A stretch of 64,000 nt of DNA from Axinella damicornis (taxonomy: Eukaryota > Porifera > Demospongiae > Axinellida > Axinellidae), in the NCBI GenBank assembly GCA_963931865.1, contig OZ007509.1, positions 9,857,625 to 9,921,624 on the forward strand. The letters run 5' to 3'. This document shows, one piece after another, positions 13,701 to 23,937 of this stretch (its first letter is position 1; every line of letters begins with the position of its first letter). The notes under the pieces were generated by a model that did no database searches, had not been told where the DNA came from, and was given only the letters and a program-made list of their open reading frames with translations. The translations under genes were made by a program, and so were the position numbers.

Positions 13701-16274
13701 TTTAAAATTCATATCTGGCGACCCACTGTAAGTTAGCTTGGTAGCTCAGAACAACCAGGTTTTGAAAGGATTAAGGTGGCACTTGTACTGCAAAGGTTAA
13801 ATGTAGCCAGGCAGTGCTGGAACAGTGCAAATGCAAGGTGATGCCTAGGCGCCACCTACTTGTGAAGAGATTGGTTCAGCCAGTTCACCAACAGAAAAGT
13901 CACGATTTATAAATTTGTAAATGATATACAAGTAGCAAAAACCATTAAAAATGCAAGGATACCAGAATGGCAAAAAGTTAGGAAACAAGGGAGAGATGAT
14001 CGAACATAACAGTGAAGTATACAACCCCCCCCCCCCCCCCCCCTACTGAGATCTTCTTCCATATACGTGTATAATGTGCTTTGTAAATGACAGCTTCTGT
14101 AATTGGGCGAGTGTGAGCGAGCCCCACACTAGTCGTAGTCTCGCGCGTGGCGCTATATGATGCTGTACTACGTATAATTATGTACGTCGATATGTCTCCC
14201 ATACCGTAAATCTGGCGCGTGCAATATAACATACGAAACATTGCATTCATTTCCGGACATCGTACCGTAACTCTCTGCCGTGCACGAGAGTCTGGCACCG
14301 AGACTATGGCGACGACAAAGACACAGATCGATCGTGACCTACCTACCTCTGTACCTCCCCAGTGGCGACAGCAAAGACGAACACCGCTGGTGGATCTACC
14401 TATTCATTGACCTCAGAGCTGTAGCTACGTGTACGTGTCCTGCAGACTGTGCAGAGCACATGGTGTGCTGGACCAGTGTGCAGCATGCATACATAGCTAT
14501 AGGTTTTGTGTTTAGTCCGTATCGCCGCTACTGCTTCAGCTAGCCTCAGTCTGTGTTGTGCATATGCAACAGTGTACTTTTGGTTTGACATTCTGTGACC
14601 TGAGCTGTTCTCATGTAGTCACATTCTGATGACAGTCTTGTACGTAGCTACAACTGTTCCACATAGCTAATTCCACACATGCAGGCACTCGCTCACGCTC
14701 GCCCCACAATGTCACACATTCCACTAGTAGCTGCTGTGTATGCATACTTGCTAAAACTGCGTGCATTGTGTCCAGCTTGTCTAGTACTCCACGGCCCAAG
14801 TGCACTCCATTATTCATAGGGTACTTATACGTTCATGTATGTTTACATTCATATTCATATGGTATTTGTATTGATGGCCTCGTCCCCAGGCCTCTGCCCA
14901 GATTGTATCTCGCAGCCGTGGAGAAAACTATTGGCAGAGCCCTGGCAACGAGGCTAGGGTAGTTATATATACTCCCAAGTTTACGGTACTAGTGTGTGGC
15001 CTAGCCTCGTTCCCAGGCTCCCACACGGCGACGAATGTATTTTTCATTGTCGCATGCAGGGGGGGGGGGGGGGGGGGGGGCTGGGAACGAGGCTATGTGT
15101 ATGACCAGGACAGCTATGTCAGTTCGGATGTATGTGTTTCTCTTACATACAGTTCATGATTGAAATTGCGAGGCAGAAGAATGCTACTCCCCTACCGCTT
15201 ATTCCCGAGAAGTTTGGTCCTCGAATCCCCCCAGAGCGTTATTGTCTCACAGCTAACAACTACAAGGTCAAAGAAAGGCAAAAACCGGTGTGTACCCACA
15301 TACTACTTCTTCCTTCCCCTTTCATGCATTGTTCCAAGAGTTGTGCTCTTAAGTGGGTGCAGCTGACATAAAGATATACCATACAGTTCCTAGGGCTGAG
15401 CAATCGTGCAGCATCATACCATAATCATGATTTTTGATTTAATTATGGAGTCAGTGGACTCTATATGTAGGGACACGATGTACACGCAATACAAACAATT
15501 TCTCATAGTCACAGCACACTTGTAAGCAACATACCGGCAAGGGCACATCGAGCCGCTGAAGGTGGCAAGAGGGCATGCAACGTTCATAGACAGCAAAATC
15601 TGAGTGTTACTAAAAATAGAATTCAAATTTTGACTGTATAAGCACGTGAACCGTAGACGTGTGCCCTTCATGCGGTCACTTTTGTACTTACTACCGAGAT
15701 GGCTGGCACGGTAGCAGAAGCCACTAATCACTCTCCAAGATGGGATGAAGTGCTCTCACTTCAGGATCGAAGTACAATTATTAGGACATGAACACTCTTT
15801 TGCTAAAATCTACAATTTAGTGTACATGTGGCATCAAACCTGAAATCACACTTATACTGCACTATTTTGTGGTTCTTTCTTCCCTCTTTGTAGCCATCCC
15901 TGGCCAGGCCTCACGTGACACTGGCAGCCACGTTCCGCCTCCCACTGGGAAAACAGACAACGGTTGTGTCCAGTATGATGCATCCCCAGCTCAGCAGTCC
16001 TCTCCTACAAGGAACTGGCACCCCAACAAGCAGCAGCATGCTAAGGCTCTCTTCCAACCAACAAGCCATGCATCTGCTTGCTACACAGCTCCAAAGCCCA
16101 GTCACCCTGCAGAGTGCAAGTACAACCCTTCCGAGGCAGAACATGCCAACTCTATCACCACTGAGCTCTGTAGCTAGTACTCTCACCTCTAGCAGTACTT
16201 CTAGCACTAATACTAGCACAAATAATAGCAATACTCCATTACTGAATATGCCAGTACTAGGAAAGTTGCAGTGA
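7664..16274 (+). CDS. TAF9: TAF9, TFIID/SAGA histone-fold subunit (4 coding exons)
   Basis: Joining 7664-7775, 11083-11219, 15153-15287 and 15894-16274 gives 765 nt (254 aa plus stop), with GT/AG introns and consistent phases. TAF9 pairs with TAF6 in TFIID and SAGA-type complexes in the nucleus. Residues ~8-80 form the H3-like histone fold ([20 protein letters not shown], then [17 protein letters not shown]). They are followed by the family's conserved segment ([28 protein letters not shown]). The tail from residue ~130 is rich in Ser, Thr and Gln. Length is close to the human protein (264 aa), but the acidic C-terminus is missing. I start at ATG 7664 because the ATG at 7654 reads out of frame with the fold. 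The first two introns are 3.3 and 3.9 kb and full of mobile elements. Confidence 0.95.
7985..8592. mobile_element. Foldback element in TAF9 intron 1
   Basis: Arms near 7,988-8,070 and 8,505-8,592 are inverted copies; GGCCCAGACCCTTCCTGC on the left matches GCAGGAAGGGTCTGGGCC on the right. The interior includes a 65-codon frame at 8,154-8,351 with one CxxC motif and no recognised family. Related AGGGTCTGG segments occur again near 10,820 and 10,950. Confidence 0.6.
8691..8791. repeat. Near-perfect hairpin, ~34-bp arms
   Basis: AAAAGCCACAAAGTACATGT at the left is matched by ACATGTACTTTGTGGCTTTT at the right, with a loop of about 32 bp. A second small palindrome (CTCGGCACCGAAGTGCCGAG) follows at 8,820-8,840. 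Confidence 0.8.
9548..9745. repeat. ~35-bp tandem repeat (ACAAGGTTGTCACAAGCTTG)
   Basis: Five to six imperfect units of a ~35-bp motif with core CAAGGTTGTCACAAGCTTGT lie in TAF9 intron 1. No coding potential is supported. Confidence 0.8.
9745..10480. mobile_element. Dispersed ~0.7-kb repeat, copy 1
   Basis: Collinear with 31,220-31,990 in eIF4E2 intron 1; both share GGGCCTGATTCTTCAGCCAA, TGGTCTTCAGACAGGGAGA and CAAACATGCGCCTGCTGC. The distal end leads into the GATACCAGAA hairpin family that is complete at 31,892-32,163. The function and family of the element are not recognised. Confidence 0.75.
11083..11219 (+). CDS. TAF9: TAF9 coding exon 2
   Basis: Acceptor TCCTCCTGCAG and donor GAT|GTGAGG enclose 137 nt, which completes the histone fold and ends in TVPPPRD as in animal TAF9. 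The exon ends in phase 0. Confidence 0.95.
11355..11554 (-). pseudogene. Gypsy-type gag relic
   Basis: The minus strand reads [20 protein letters not shown] followed by ANVI. This is the pattern at the start of the gag domain in many animal Gypsy/Ty3 retrotransposons (FDxxxEEWxxYxERLxxFFxAN). Homology is lost after ~45 codons and no protease, RT or LTR is visible. It lies antisense in TAF9 intron 2. Confidence 0.65.
11775..11876. mobile_element. MULE-like MITE with 9-bp duplication GGTGGTCGT
   Basis: A 102-bp element running from TAGCCTCGTTCCCAGGCC to GGCCTGGGAACGAGGCTA. It is flanked by exact direct repeats GGTGGTCGT at 11,766-11,774 and 11,877-11,885. A 9-bp duplication is typical of Mutator-like elements. 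The interior is too short to code. Confidence 0.9.
11929..12527. mobile_element. MULE-like MITE, 599 bp
   Basis: It has the same terminal inverted repeats. Flanks GCCAATATT and GCAAATATT (one mismatch) form a 9-bp target duplication. Subterminal arms share GCGCATGCG and the pair GTTTCCACTGTTT / AAACAGTGGAAAC. The unique middle differs from other copies and encodes nothing recognisable. Confidence 0.85.
12944..13415 (+). mobile_element. Composite repeat family, copy A
   Basis: It starts with a small foldback (AGTAGCTGAGC...GCTCAGCTACT). A GC-rich ~30-bp tandem array (TCCGCTTCAACTGCTGCTCC) follows. The constant tail contains CTCGAACATTCTTCGCGGAG and ends near AAAATCTTAATGTATTGATG. Other copies are at 23,938, 28,200 (minus) and 61,704. 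Long open frames here are translations of the array. Confidence 0.85.
13940..14080. repeat. Single arm of the GATACCAGAA hairpin family
   Basis: Contains GGATACCAGAATGGCAAAAA and AACATAACAGTGAAGTATAC, as in the complete hairpin at 31,892-32,163. A C19 tract interrupts it at 14,025-14,043. Confidence 0.7.
14875..14956. mobile_element. MULE-like MITE, degenerate
   Basis: The ends are TGGCCTCGTCCCCAGGCC and CCCTGGCAACGAGGCTA. Its interior (AGATTGTATCTCGCAGCCGT) resembles the copy at 39,492. No target duplication survives. Confidence 0.7.
15002..15095. mobile_element. MULE-like MITE with G22 tract
   Basis: Termini TAGCCTCGTTCCCAGGCT and CTGGGAACGAGGCTA; a G22 run at 15,059-15,080 replaces most of the right arm. 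Flanks TGTGTGGCC and TGTGTATGA share only their first five bases. Confidence 0.7.
15153..15287 (+). CDS. TAF9: TAF9 coding exon 3
   Basis: Acceptor CTTACATACAG and donor CCG|GTGTGT enclose 135 nt (45 codons) in phase 0. They encode [16 protein letters not shown] and [17 protein letters not shown], the most conserved block after the histone fold in TAF9. Confidence 0.95.
15894..16274 (+). CDS. TAF9: TAF9 coding exon 4 and stop
   Basis: After the CTTTGTAG acceptor the frame encodes 126 residues rich in Ser, Thr, Gln and Leu, ending GKLQ and TGA. Homology to other TAF9 tails is weak, so this exon rests on phase agreement and an uninterrupted frame. AATATA just after the stop is a possible weak polyadenylation signal. 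Confidence 0.85.
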   Translation, partial: PSLARPHVTLAATFRLPLGKQTTVVSSMMHPQLSSPLLQGTGTPTSSSMLRLSSNQQAMHLLATQLQSPVTLQSASTTLPRQNMPTLSPLSSVASTLTSSSTSSTNTSTNNSNTPLLNMPVLGKLQ

Positions 16275-16937
16275 ATATAATGCAATGATGACTCATCATA
16301 AATTTTTAGTTTGAGCCCTGCTAGCTCATTGCTAGAGTTTTGTGTCTCTTGTGTGCATGGTGCACAGATCCATCCGTTTTTGACGCACAAGCTACTCTTT
16401 CGTATTCATTTCACATCCAGTGTATGAAGTTCCTTTAGTCGTGGATTAAAACAGCTTTTGGCCAGAAGTTCTGCATGCTGAAGCCAGCAGTGATCCCTAG
16501 GCCTCCCTCGACTTCCCGGTTTCGTGCACCACTTACACCTGGTGTTCCTGTTAGGTACAGGCCAAATGCCACTGCATCCAATGGGTAGAGTCGTGGGTGT
16601 AACCCCCAATCAATGCAATTCGTGGGGTTTCTGAACGGCGTTTGGCTGCCCACATGCATGGCGCTACAATCGACACGATGGAGGCCCAGGAGCACACTGG
16701 TAAACTGAGTATAACATGCTTGTATGATACAATGTCATGCAATATCATAAGCATGCAGTGTACAGCAAAATTGGCAGATATACATGTACACAGATCGACA
16801 CTAAAAATTGAAATTCTTGGGCTGTGTACTGCTTGTTTCAAGTCAAAGCGAAGCAGTAAGTACTGCAGACTAGTAAGAGTGAGAAAGCAGCACCATGTCC
16901 TTCCTGCTTTCAGCAAGGCATTTCTGTGTCGGACTGT

Positions 16938-17833
16938 CGGCTGACACAATCACTGTGGACGAGGTCACCTGGCGCACATCTGTTGAGAAAGAATGGAACA
17001 GTTCAACCTACCACAGTGCTGTGTCAGAGCTCAGAACCACCATCCCAGTTGAGCTCAATTCACTGCCACATACTCCAAATCCAACACCAAAGGACTACAC
17101 CACCGGCCCGTACACCAGTGATAAATGGGGTGCATGGCTGAAGAGATTACCAACACAGGATACAAAATATGTACCGGGATAAATACCAACATAGAATCTG
17201 ACACGGGAGTACTAGTCCTCAATAATGGGCAGGCTTTTGCCGCTTATAACATCCTTTGGCAACAAAGCTACCAATGCTCTCAAGGAGGGAAACCTAGTTA
17301 CAAAACAAACAGCAAAGATAGCCAGAGGAGGGAAGTGAAGCCTCAAAATACCCCAGGCAGCCGACTAATGCCCTGTAAAGCAACTCTCAATGTCCGCCTT
17401 TTAAACCTGGGCTCTGGTAACAAAATGTTACACATTTGATTCTCCATGGCCTCTACCCACACTCCTACATCTCTGACTGACCTACAGTCCCACAAACCTC
17501 TACCTGAGGTGATGAAGAAAGTGGAGTCGCTGATTTCCCAGAGCCACCTCAGCCACATTAGCCTTCAGCTTGATCTCCGTGACTGGATTCCGGACCACAA
17601 GGTACTCTCACCGCCAAACCCTCAGAGTATGACAGGCGATACTACCCTACAGTGGAGGATGTGAGAAATATGAGCAGAAAGGTAATCAACAACATACCAA
17701 ACAACATGTTTGACCAGGATGCTCATGAAAGTAAGGAGGCTAAAGGGTTCACGTTCTTCCTGAGGAATTACACTAGCAACAAGGGAGGCAAAGACACTAA
17801 AGCTCCAAGGTTTGTTTTCCAAGGCAATGTATA
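16938..17833 (+). pseudogene. CaRF-type protein relic (frameshifted)
   Basis: Successive + frames read DEVTWRTSVEKEW and CKATLNVRLLNLGSGNKMLH. They continue with KPLPEVMKKVESLISQS, then after a shift near 17,600 YDRRYYPTVEDVRNMSRKV and FLRNYTSNK. The order (Cys-containing basic segment, LPEVxxKVExLI helix, RRYYPTxxDVRN) fits the calcium-responsive transcription factor (CaRF) domain, which in invertebrates is often part of MULE-type transposon proteins. At least two frameshifts break it and no catalytic DDE part is seen. It sits 0.7 kb after TAF9. Confidence 0.6.
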
Positions 17834-18316
17834 ATAGCACCAGCTTGTCCCATGTTATTCACAATGAATATCCCGTGTTATTTATCCCCCCCCCCCCCCC
17901 CCCCCCCCATGTTAATGAATATTGTCAAACAGTGTGTATATTGTGCGTGCACATCAAGAATAATGATGTCACTGGTACAGTAGCAGGTTTCTTGCTAAAT
18001 TGGGCAATGCTACAGATCCAGAGACAGGCACGCATATGTAACACATTGCTTACTCACAATGTACACTTACTGAAATGTTAAGTGGGAAGCCAGGTGAGGG
18101 ACTGGATTTAGCAAGTGTGTTCTTACTAGGGCTTTAGCCCTCACACAAACACCCAGAGAACTGATTGGTCGATGGTGCAGCCCTCGACCAGTGAACACTG
18201 CCTGAGGGTTCCAAGGGTGTTTAAGTTCTGATTGGGAAGGCTCTATCTTGCTATCTTGCTTTACGGTGAATATTGTATGAGGCATACACACATTCTGTGG
18301 AACCATGCACAGGAAT
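17834..18316. other. No gene recognised; C23 tract
   Basis: It contains a C23 run at 17,886-17,908 and a short imperfect palindrome near 18,120-18,190 (GGGCTTTAGCCC). No exon is supported. Confidence 0.5.
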
Positions 18317-18418
18317 TAGCCTCGTTCCCAGTCCCACGCCCAGCTTTTCGTCGCTGCTTAGTACGGTACCGTACTAAGCAGCGACGAAAAGCTGGGCGTG
18401 GGACTGGGAACGAGGCTA
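18317..18418. mobile_element. MULE-like MITE, near-perfect 102-bp palindrome
   Basis: Its arms start TAGCCTCGTTCCCAGTCC, fold back almost perfectly and meet at GTACGGTACCGTAC. It is flanked by CACAGGAAT on both sides (18,308-18,316 and 18,419-18,427), an exact 9-bp target duplication, so insertion was probably recent. Confidence 0.92.
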
Positions 18419-18727
18419 CACAGGAATAGCGTCTTGGACGAATCTTTATTACAGTGATGAAGGATATACCAAAGCAGACCAATAGCTCTGACTGTTGAGT
18501 TTTTGCATGCATGATAAGCTAAGTATGCTAAAACCAAGAGTCCCGTTAGAGTTGACAGTGTGTACTTGACTTGCTTCTCTGTAAGTTTGCTCGACATAAA
18601 GCACTTGGACTGCCCTCCTTTGGCTTACTCACAGTTAACACACTACACTACTTTTGGGGTTGGTGCAAGGGTTGTGCACGTGCATACACGAAGAAGTTGA
18701 GTCTCCGTGCATTAGTATGCAATACTA

Positions 18728-18962
18728 GAGGGGGTCATGCCTGATCCCTTGCTTGTAAGCCACTGAGGGGTCTACCTGATCCCCTCATAAAGCCAGCTGA
18801 GGGGGTTGCATGATCCCCTGCATTTAGTGGCTGCTGAGGGGTTACTGAATCCCCTTCTTCACTGCTGAGGGGTATGCTGAATCCCCTTTCTTTGCCTGCT
18901 GAGGGGGTTCTTCTTTGCCTGCTGAGGGTTTTCCCCTCTCTTTAATGCTGCCAGCTGAGGGT
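18728..18962. repeat. ~40-bp minisatellite (GCTGAGGGG...ATCCCCT)
   Basis: About six imperfect units alternate GCTGAGGGG with GATCCCCTC or AATCCCCTT, so each unit can form a short hairpin. The block 19,040-19,260 carries a different diffuse repeat built on GCAATACCAGCCATAGCACC. Confidence 0.8.
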
Positions 18963-19823
18963 TTAGCCTCGTTCCCAGTCCGTTTTGGGAGGGAGAAACT
19001 GCCTGGCAACTTCCGCGAGTTTAGGTATACTGTACACTGCAATACCAGTCATTTGTAAGGTGCAATATAAGCCATAGCACCCTCTGATCAGATGGGTTGC
19101 AATACCAGCCTTGCTGCCATTACTGCTGCAATACCAGCCATAGCACCCTGTATTAAAAGCGATTGCTCACAGCAATGCAAGCCCATGCTGCCAGTCATTT
19201 GTATGGTGCACTACAAGCCATAGCACCTTGTGATCCAAGGGGTTGCAATACAAGCAGTGACAGTGAGAGCTTTCCAATCACGACTCACTGAATGATGTCC
19301 ATTTTGCGGCAGGTTGATTTGACCCCAATCACGGATTGATAGAGCTTGATTTCTGGCAATAATGTGACGTTCATTAAAAGCATTAATTTTGTGCGACATG
19401 ACTGAAAGCACCTGCTGAGCATTTGAAAGCACTTTTCATGCTGAGCACAATGACACAATCCCTAGCTTCAAATCTTATTCACATACATAAATACAATGTT
19501 AGTAAACTATACTTAGGCTACTCTAACCAATCAGGTTACAGTATTTGTGGGAAATAACGGATCATATATCCCACGGCCGGCTGCGCGTGCATACTGTAAG
19601 CGATAGCGTGCACGAGAAAGCGAAGAGCTAGCTTTGTTAGTCTAGCCAAGGGCTTGTGCCTTTACCGCTGCCTCAGTCAGGTGTCACGGATGCCTCTACC
19701 ACTGATCGGTGAGTGCCTACACCACAGTATCTATGTCTACATAGTGTACTCACTTTAGAATTGCAGGACTCAGGTAGACCAGCCACTGGCTGATGAGACA
19801 TTCCTGTCGAAAATTAATATTTA

Positions 19824-19852
19824 CCTATCTATCTATCTATCTATCTATCTAG
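19824..19852. repeat. (CTAT)n microsatellite
   Basis: Seven uninterrupted CTAT units. Confidence 0.95.
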
Positions 19853-19881
19853 AATAGCCTAAGCATAGTGTAAGTTAGTTG

Positions 19882-20050
19882 TATCCCTGGCCAGCGGGAT
19901 GTAAGACGCGCTACATCCCTTGGGAGAGGCCAGTGCTTTCGTTCCGTCTCGGAAGTGCCTCGGGCTTCGCCCTCGGCACTTCCTCGGCTCCACTCAAGCA
20001 CTGACCTCTCCCGCGGGATAACGGGTCTTTTATCCCGCTGGCCAGGGATA
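19882..20050. mobile_element. 169-bp TIR element (TATCCCTGGCCAGCGGGAT)
   Basis: Termini TATCCCTGGCCAGCGGGAT and ATCCCGCTGGCCAGGGATA are perfect inverted repeats. Subterminal arms (GAGAGGCCAGTGCTT / AAGCACTGACCTCTC) also pair, and the centre holds a CTCGGGC...GCCCTCGG hairpin. No coding capacity. Confidence 0.8.
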
Positions 20051-21462
20051 TAACCTATACATAGTAACCGAACTGGTACAATTATAGACTGTGAAGTTGT
20101 CAACCATGTATGCTGCCACTGCTGTGGAGGGTGAACAGATGATGACCCTGTAACTATAAGCAGGTGTGACTGACCTTTCTTTGGGATACATTGTAGGTCA
20201 AGTGGACCAGTGCTCTACATGTAAGTTGACATAAGAACATCCATACTGGCTGGACTCAAATGTGTAGGAGGGGAACATACTTGACCTTTGTCTAATCAGG
20301 TTTATTAAACAGCACATACCAATCTCTCAAATAGGAAGGTTCCTTCTAGGGCCCCACCACCCATGTACATGTATAAGTGAGACCTTGACTGGAAAAGGTC
20401 ACGACCCTGACCTCCATACAGAGAGTGGCTCTGAGGTGTGATGGTCGTATACTGGAGGCAGCAAATGCTTTGATGAGAATGTTGAGCGAGAGCAGTGCTC
20501 AGTGGGTTCGACCATTGCAGAAGATGGTAGCTAGTGAGCTATTGTAGCTACATGTACACACGTAAGAGACAATCCATTTGCTGATAATGTGCATTGCAGT
20601 GAATTCCAACCTGAGCCAGCAGTATGTGTGTATAATGCTAGCTGATACCGAGTGCTGAGGACACCTGCATTGCTTACGAAATCATAATAACGTGTCCACA
20701 GAATCACGTGCCATCTCAGAGTCAATGGTTGTATACATAACACTTGCAAAAAGCTTCGTACATACGGGCAAATTGTGCATTTCAATACTCTTTCATTGCA
20801 AGACTTAGTATAGGAGCTGACTTAGTATATTAGCCCTCTTCACACACCATGCATACACTCACACACCACCCTCTCTCCCAGTTTTTTGGTACAGTATGAG
20901 ACAAAGAGCTGGGAGGAGCCTGGGAACAAGGCTACTCTGATATCACATGAGCTCTGTTGTGATCACTTGAATTGCACAGCCAGTCACAAACAATTCATAT
21001 GACACACACACACAAAGGGCCACATGACTCCCACAAAAGGTCACATGATCTCACAAGGATATGTCACACATACAGCACTCACGCAGTGCACTCAACCATA
21101 CTAGGAATCCTTTGGTACTCTGTCTGTAAGTCACCGACGGCAGCACCACAGTCTGCACCTTGATCCGTGTCACTCTCTAGGAGACCAAGGCAGAAGATGT
21201 GAAGCATGAAACCGCTATCATGAATCGGACCAAGGTTCACTTGTACATACACAACAAAATGTGACACCATGTACTGAATCAGCAAAGCTCGCTGGTTCCT
21301 ACGTGTTATCAATGTCCTGATGCTGGGTACCTCCATCCGCTGGCTCATTCCCATGGACTAGAGCCTGCACTAAAATTGCAGAGTTGCACAATGCATACCT
21401 AATCCCCCCCCCCCCCCCCCCCCCCCCCCCAACTCTCCTCCCTTCCTCCCTCGCACCCTCAC
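20051..21462. other. No gene assigned; exon-like + frame at 20,427-20,519
   Basis: After CCATACAG a + frame reads RILEAANALMRMLSESSAQW, ending near a GTAGCT or GTGAGC donor. It looks coding, but I recognise no family and found no phase-compatible neighbour. A solitary MULE-MITE right end (GCCTGGGAACAAGGCTA) lies at 20,919-20,935. Confidence 0.3.
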
Positions 21463-21570
21463 CTCCTCAAAGACGTGTCTTGTACAGGATGTGCTGCAGC
21501 TCGACGAGGTCCAGGAGATTGTGTCTGTGTTGATCTCACTCACCTCTGCCTCAAGAACCTCAAACTTTGA
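21463..21570 (-). pseudogene. V-ATPase subunit a exon relic
   Basis: On the minus strand, acceptor TTCTTTGCAG and donor GAG|GTGAGG enclose 108 nt. The first half reads KFEVLEAEVSEINT. After a one-base shift it reads LLDLVELQHILYKTR, then returns to FEE. The order matches the cytosolic N-domain of animal V-ATPase subunit a (FExLExELxEINT, then LxELxHILxKT, then FF[DE]E). The two compensating shifts suggest a decayed or mis-sequenced exon, and no adjoining exon was found on either side. A + strand reading (DVLQLDEVQEIV) is open but lacks a donor. Confidence 0.5.
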
Positions 21571-21589
21571 CTGCAAAGAACATGCATGA

Positions 21590-22262
21590 GTGTGAGAGGG
21601 AGTGTGAATGTGTGTCAGGGGAGGGAGAGTGTGCAGTGACGGTGAGGGAGAGAGTGAATGTGTGCCAGGAGGGTTAGTGTGGGAGGGAGTGTGCAGTACG
21701 TGAGCAGGAGAGAGTGGGTGAGGGGGAGTATGCATGTGTGTCAGGGAGAGGCAGAGGGGGAGGGGGAGTATGCATGTGCGTCAGGGAGACGGAGAGGGTG
21801 AGGGGGAGTATGCATGTGTGTCAGGGGGAGGGAGAGAGTGAGTGCATGTGTGTAAGGGAGAGGGTGAGGGGGAGTATGCACGTGTGTCAGGGGGAGGGAG
21901 AGGGTGACGGGGAGTATGCATGTGTGTCAGGGGGAGGGAGAGGGTGACGGGGAGTATGCATGTGTGTCAGGGGGAGGGAGAGGGTGAGGGGGAGTATGCA
22001 TGTGTGTCAGGGGGAGGGAGAGGGTGAGGGGGAGTATGCATGTGTGTCAGGGAGAGGGAGAGGGTGACGGGGAGTATGCATGTGTGTCAGGGGGAGGGAG
22101 AGGGTGAGGGGGAGTATGCATGTGTGTCAGGGGGAGGGAGAGGGTGAGGAGGAGTATGCATGTGTGTCAGGGGGAGGGAGGCTTGAGGATGATGTGTGTC
22201 AGGGGGAGGGAGAGGGTGAGGGGGAGTATGCATGTGTCAGGGAGAGGGAGAGAGTGAGGAGT
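21590..22262. repeat. 40-bp GA-rich minisatellite
   Basis: About 15 units of GGGAGTATGCATGTGTGTCA followed by GGGGGAGGGAGAGGGTGAGG, with small variants and one broken unit near 22,180. Long open frames here are artefacts. A purine-rich GGGA block continues at 22,545-22,705. Confidence 0.9.
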
Positions 22263-23189
22263 ATGCATATGTGACCTGTGTCCTGGATATAGTAGAGGAT
22301 TACATGACTTTTACGTTCTCTATACTTGGTGCTATGAACATTGAATGGCTTTAATAACAGGTAGTATGAGAGTGGCTGGCTTGCAAGACTACCTTCGGCA
22401 GTAGTCTCATGCCAACACGTCCACGCCTACTTTGGCAGGCAAGTACCTCCACTGTGAGGAGGTCACGTGACTCAGTAGATAATTCATGATGACATCAGAT
22501 ATTGTGGAGTTTTTGCAGGAGTGTTATCTGAGGTACATGTAGGGAGAGAGATGGGAGAGAGGGGGGGGAGGGGAGGGAAGTAGGGAGGGATGGAGGGAGA
22601 GAGGGAGGGAGAGAGGGAGGGAGGGAGGAGGGAGGGAGGAAGGGAGTGAAGGAGGGAGGGTAGGAGAGAGGGAGGGAAGCAGAGAGGGAGGGAGAGAGGG
22701 AGCAAGTATGAGAATGGAAATTCTCCTTGCACAATTAACTGTAAGATGAGCTAAGAAGGCCCAACAGAGTTTGCACGAGCATTAACGGTTACTGATTTAC
22801 ATGTATAGTACCAACCTTCACGTGCTCCCGCTAATGCTGAACAGCACTCTCTATGTGGCACTGAGAGCCTGGAACATGGCCGCCCGCTCCCCCGCTCCAA
22901 CCTGGTTGTACAGCTCTGTCAGGGCTTGCAGGTGAGACTAAATTGGGAGAATTAATATTTTGCGGTCAGAGAGGAGATGAGTGAACAAGTCTTCTTTCTG
23001 CATACAATGCACATGGGGATCAGATCAAGTGAGATCAAGAGTTTATGAACTCTTGGTGAGACAGAGGGAGATGGGGAGGGGAAGGAGGAGATACATGTAG
23101 ACAGAAGGGGAGGAGGTGGAGGAACATGAGATATGGAGGCGGGAGAGTGGTGGCATGGAGGGGAGCTGAGGAGACCGATGAGGAGGGGG

Positions 23190-23875
23190 GACAAGGAAGG
23201 TCCGAGAAGAAGTACACAAATCGCTCAGTAGCATATGGGTTGACAACCTTGTGTACAAGCTCCTTTCCTGTCTGATGAAGCTTGAAGAGGCAGCGGTTCA
23301 CAGATGCCCCATCGCAGGTTGAAGCCATCACCGTTAGCCCACATCGCTCGGGCCTTTCAGTGGCTTCCCAGAAGGGATCGAACAGGAGGTCCCCAGTAAC
23401 AGAAGCACAGGGGAACAGCCCCCTCACCATCAACACTACAATCAAATTGACCTGGGGTTCATGTTCGCATGTGCTGCTTTCCATCAGTCACTCAAATTGA
23501 TTGAGGTTATTCATTTCTCCCAGATTGACGAACCCAACCAGCTCCCCACTGTACTTATCGTACATGAGGTCTTCCTTTATGTGCATCTCATTCATGACCA
23601 AGACTATGTACTTTTGAAACTCTTCGCATGTCGACAGCTTCGCTGCTTCAATCAACTGCTCATCAACGTCAGCTAGAAAGCCAGGTGGCGCACGCACAGT
23701 GTGTATAATCCCCGAGGGTACACTGCGATGGAAGCTTGACACAGCCAGACGAATGCAGCACTTCGTATGCACCACAGGAAAGGTGCCCAAATAGATGCAC
23801 CATTTGATCATCAGCGGATGCCACCTCATTGATCGTCAATCCTTGACAGAGGAGGCTTGCTGTTGCTGTTCTCAA
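23190..23875 (-). pseudogene. P-element/THAP9-like transposase relic
   Basis: Minus-strand frames read in order SSGCVKLPSQ, DVDEQLIEAAKLSTCEEFQK and MNEMHIKEDLMYDKYSGELV with GFVNLG. A further frame gives LMVRGLFPCASVTGDLLFDP, FWEATERPERCGL, ASVNRCLFKLH and VVNPYATERFVYFFSDLPCP. This is the RNase H-like region of the P-element/THAP9 family, with the DEMxIxEDLxYDKxxGxLxGF signature. At least three frameshifts break it, the THAP zinc finger and C-terminus are missing, and the end runs into purine-rich DNA near 23,190. Confidence 0.85.
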
Positions 23876-23937
23876 AACAAGTGGGTAGGTACAAGCAAGA
23901 GTTCATAACAATAAGAGTGTGCAACTGCCATAATTTA

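Noticed and set aside
14306..14410. Short + [23 protein letters not shown] in TAF9 intron 2 as an alternative exon
   Set aside because: Promoter-like sequence precedes it, but no phase-compatible donor into exon 3 was found.
21483..21590. Plus-strand exon DVLQLDEVQEIVSVL
   Set aside because: Open with a usable acceptor but no donor. The minus-strand reading has both splice sites and a family match, so I prefer it, with moderate confidence.
21714..22274. Repetitive protein GEYACVSG
   Set aside because: Product of the 40-bp minisatellite; the frame breaks wherever unit length changes.
22800..22945. Minus-strand exon ALTELYNQVGAGERAAMFQA as part of the V-ATPase gene
   Set aside because: It would have to encode the extreme N-terminus and does not resemble it; a + strand reading is equally open.
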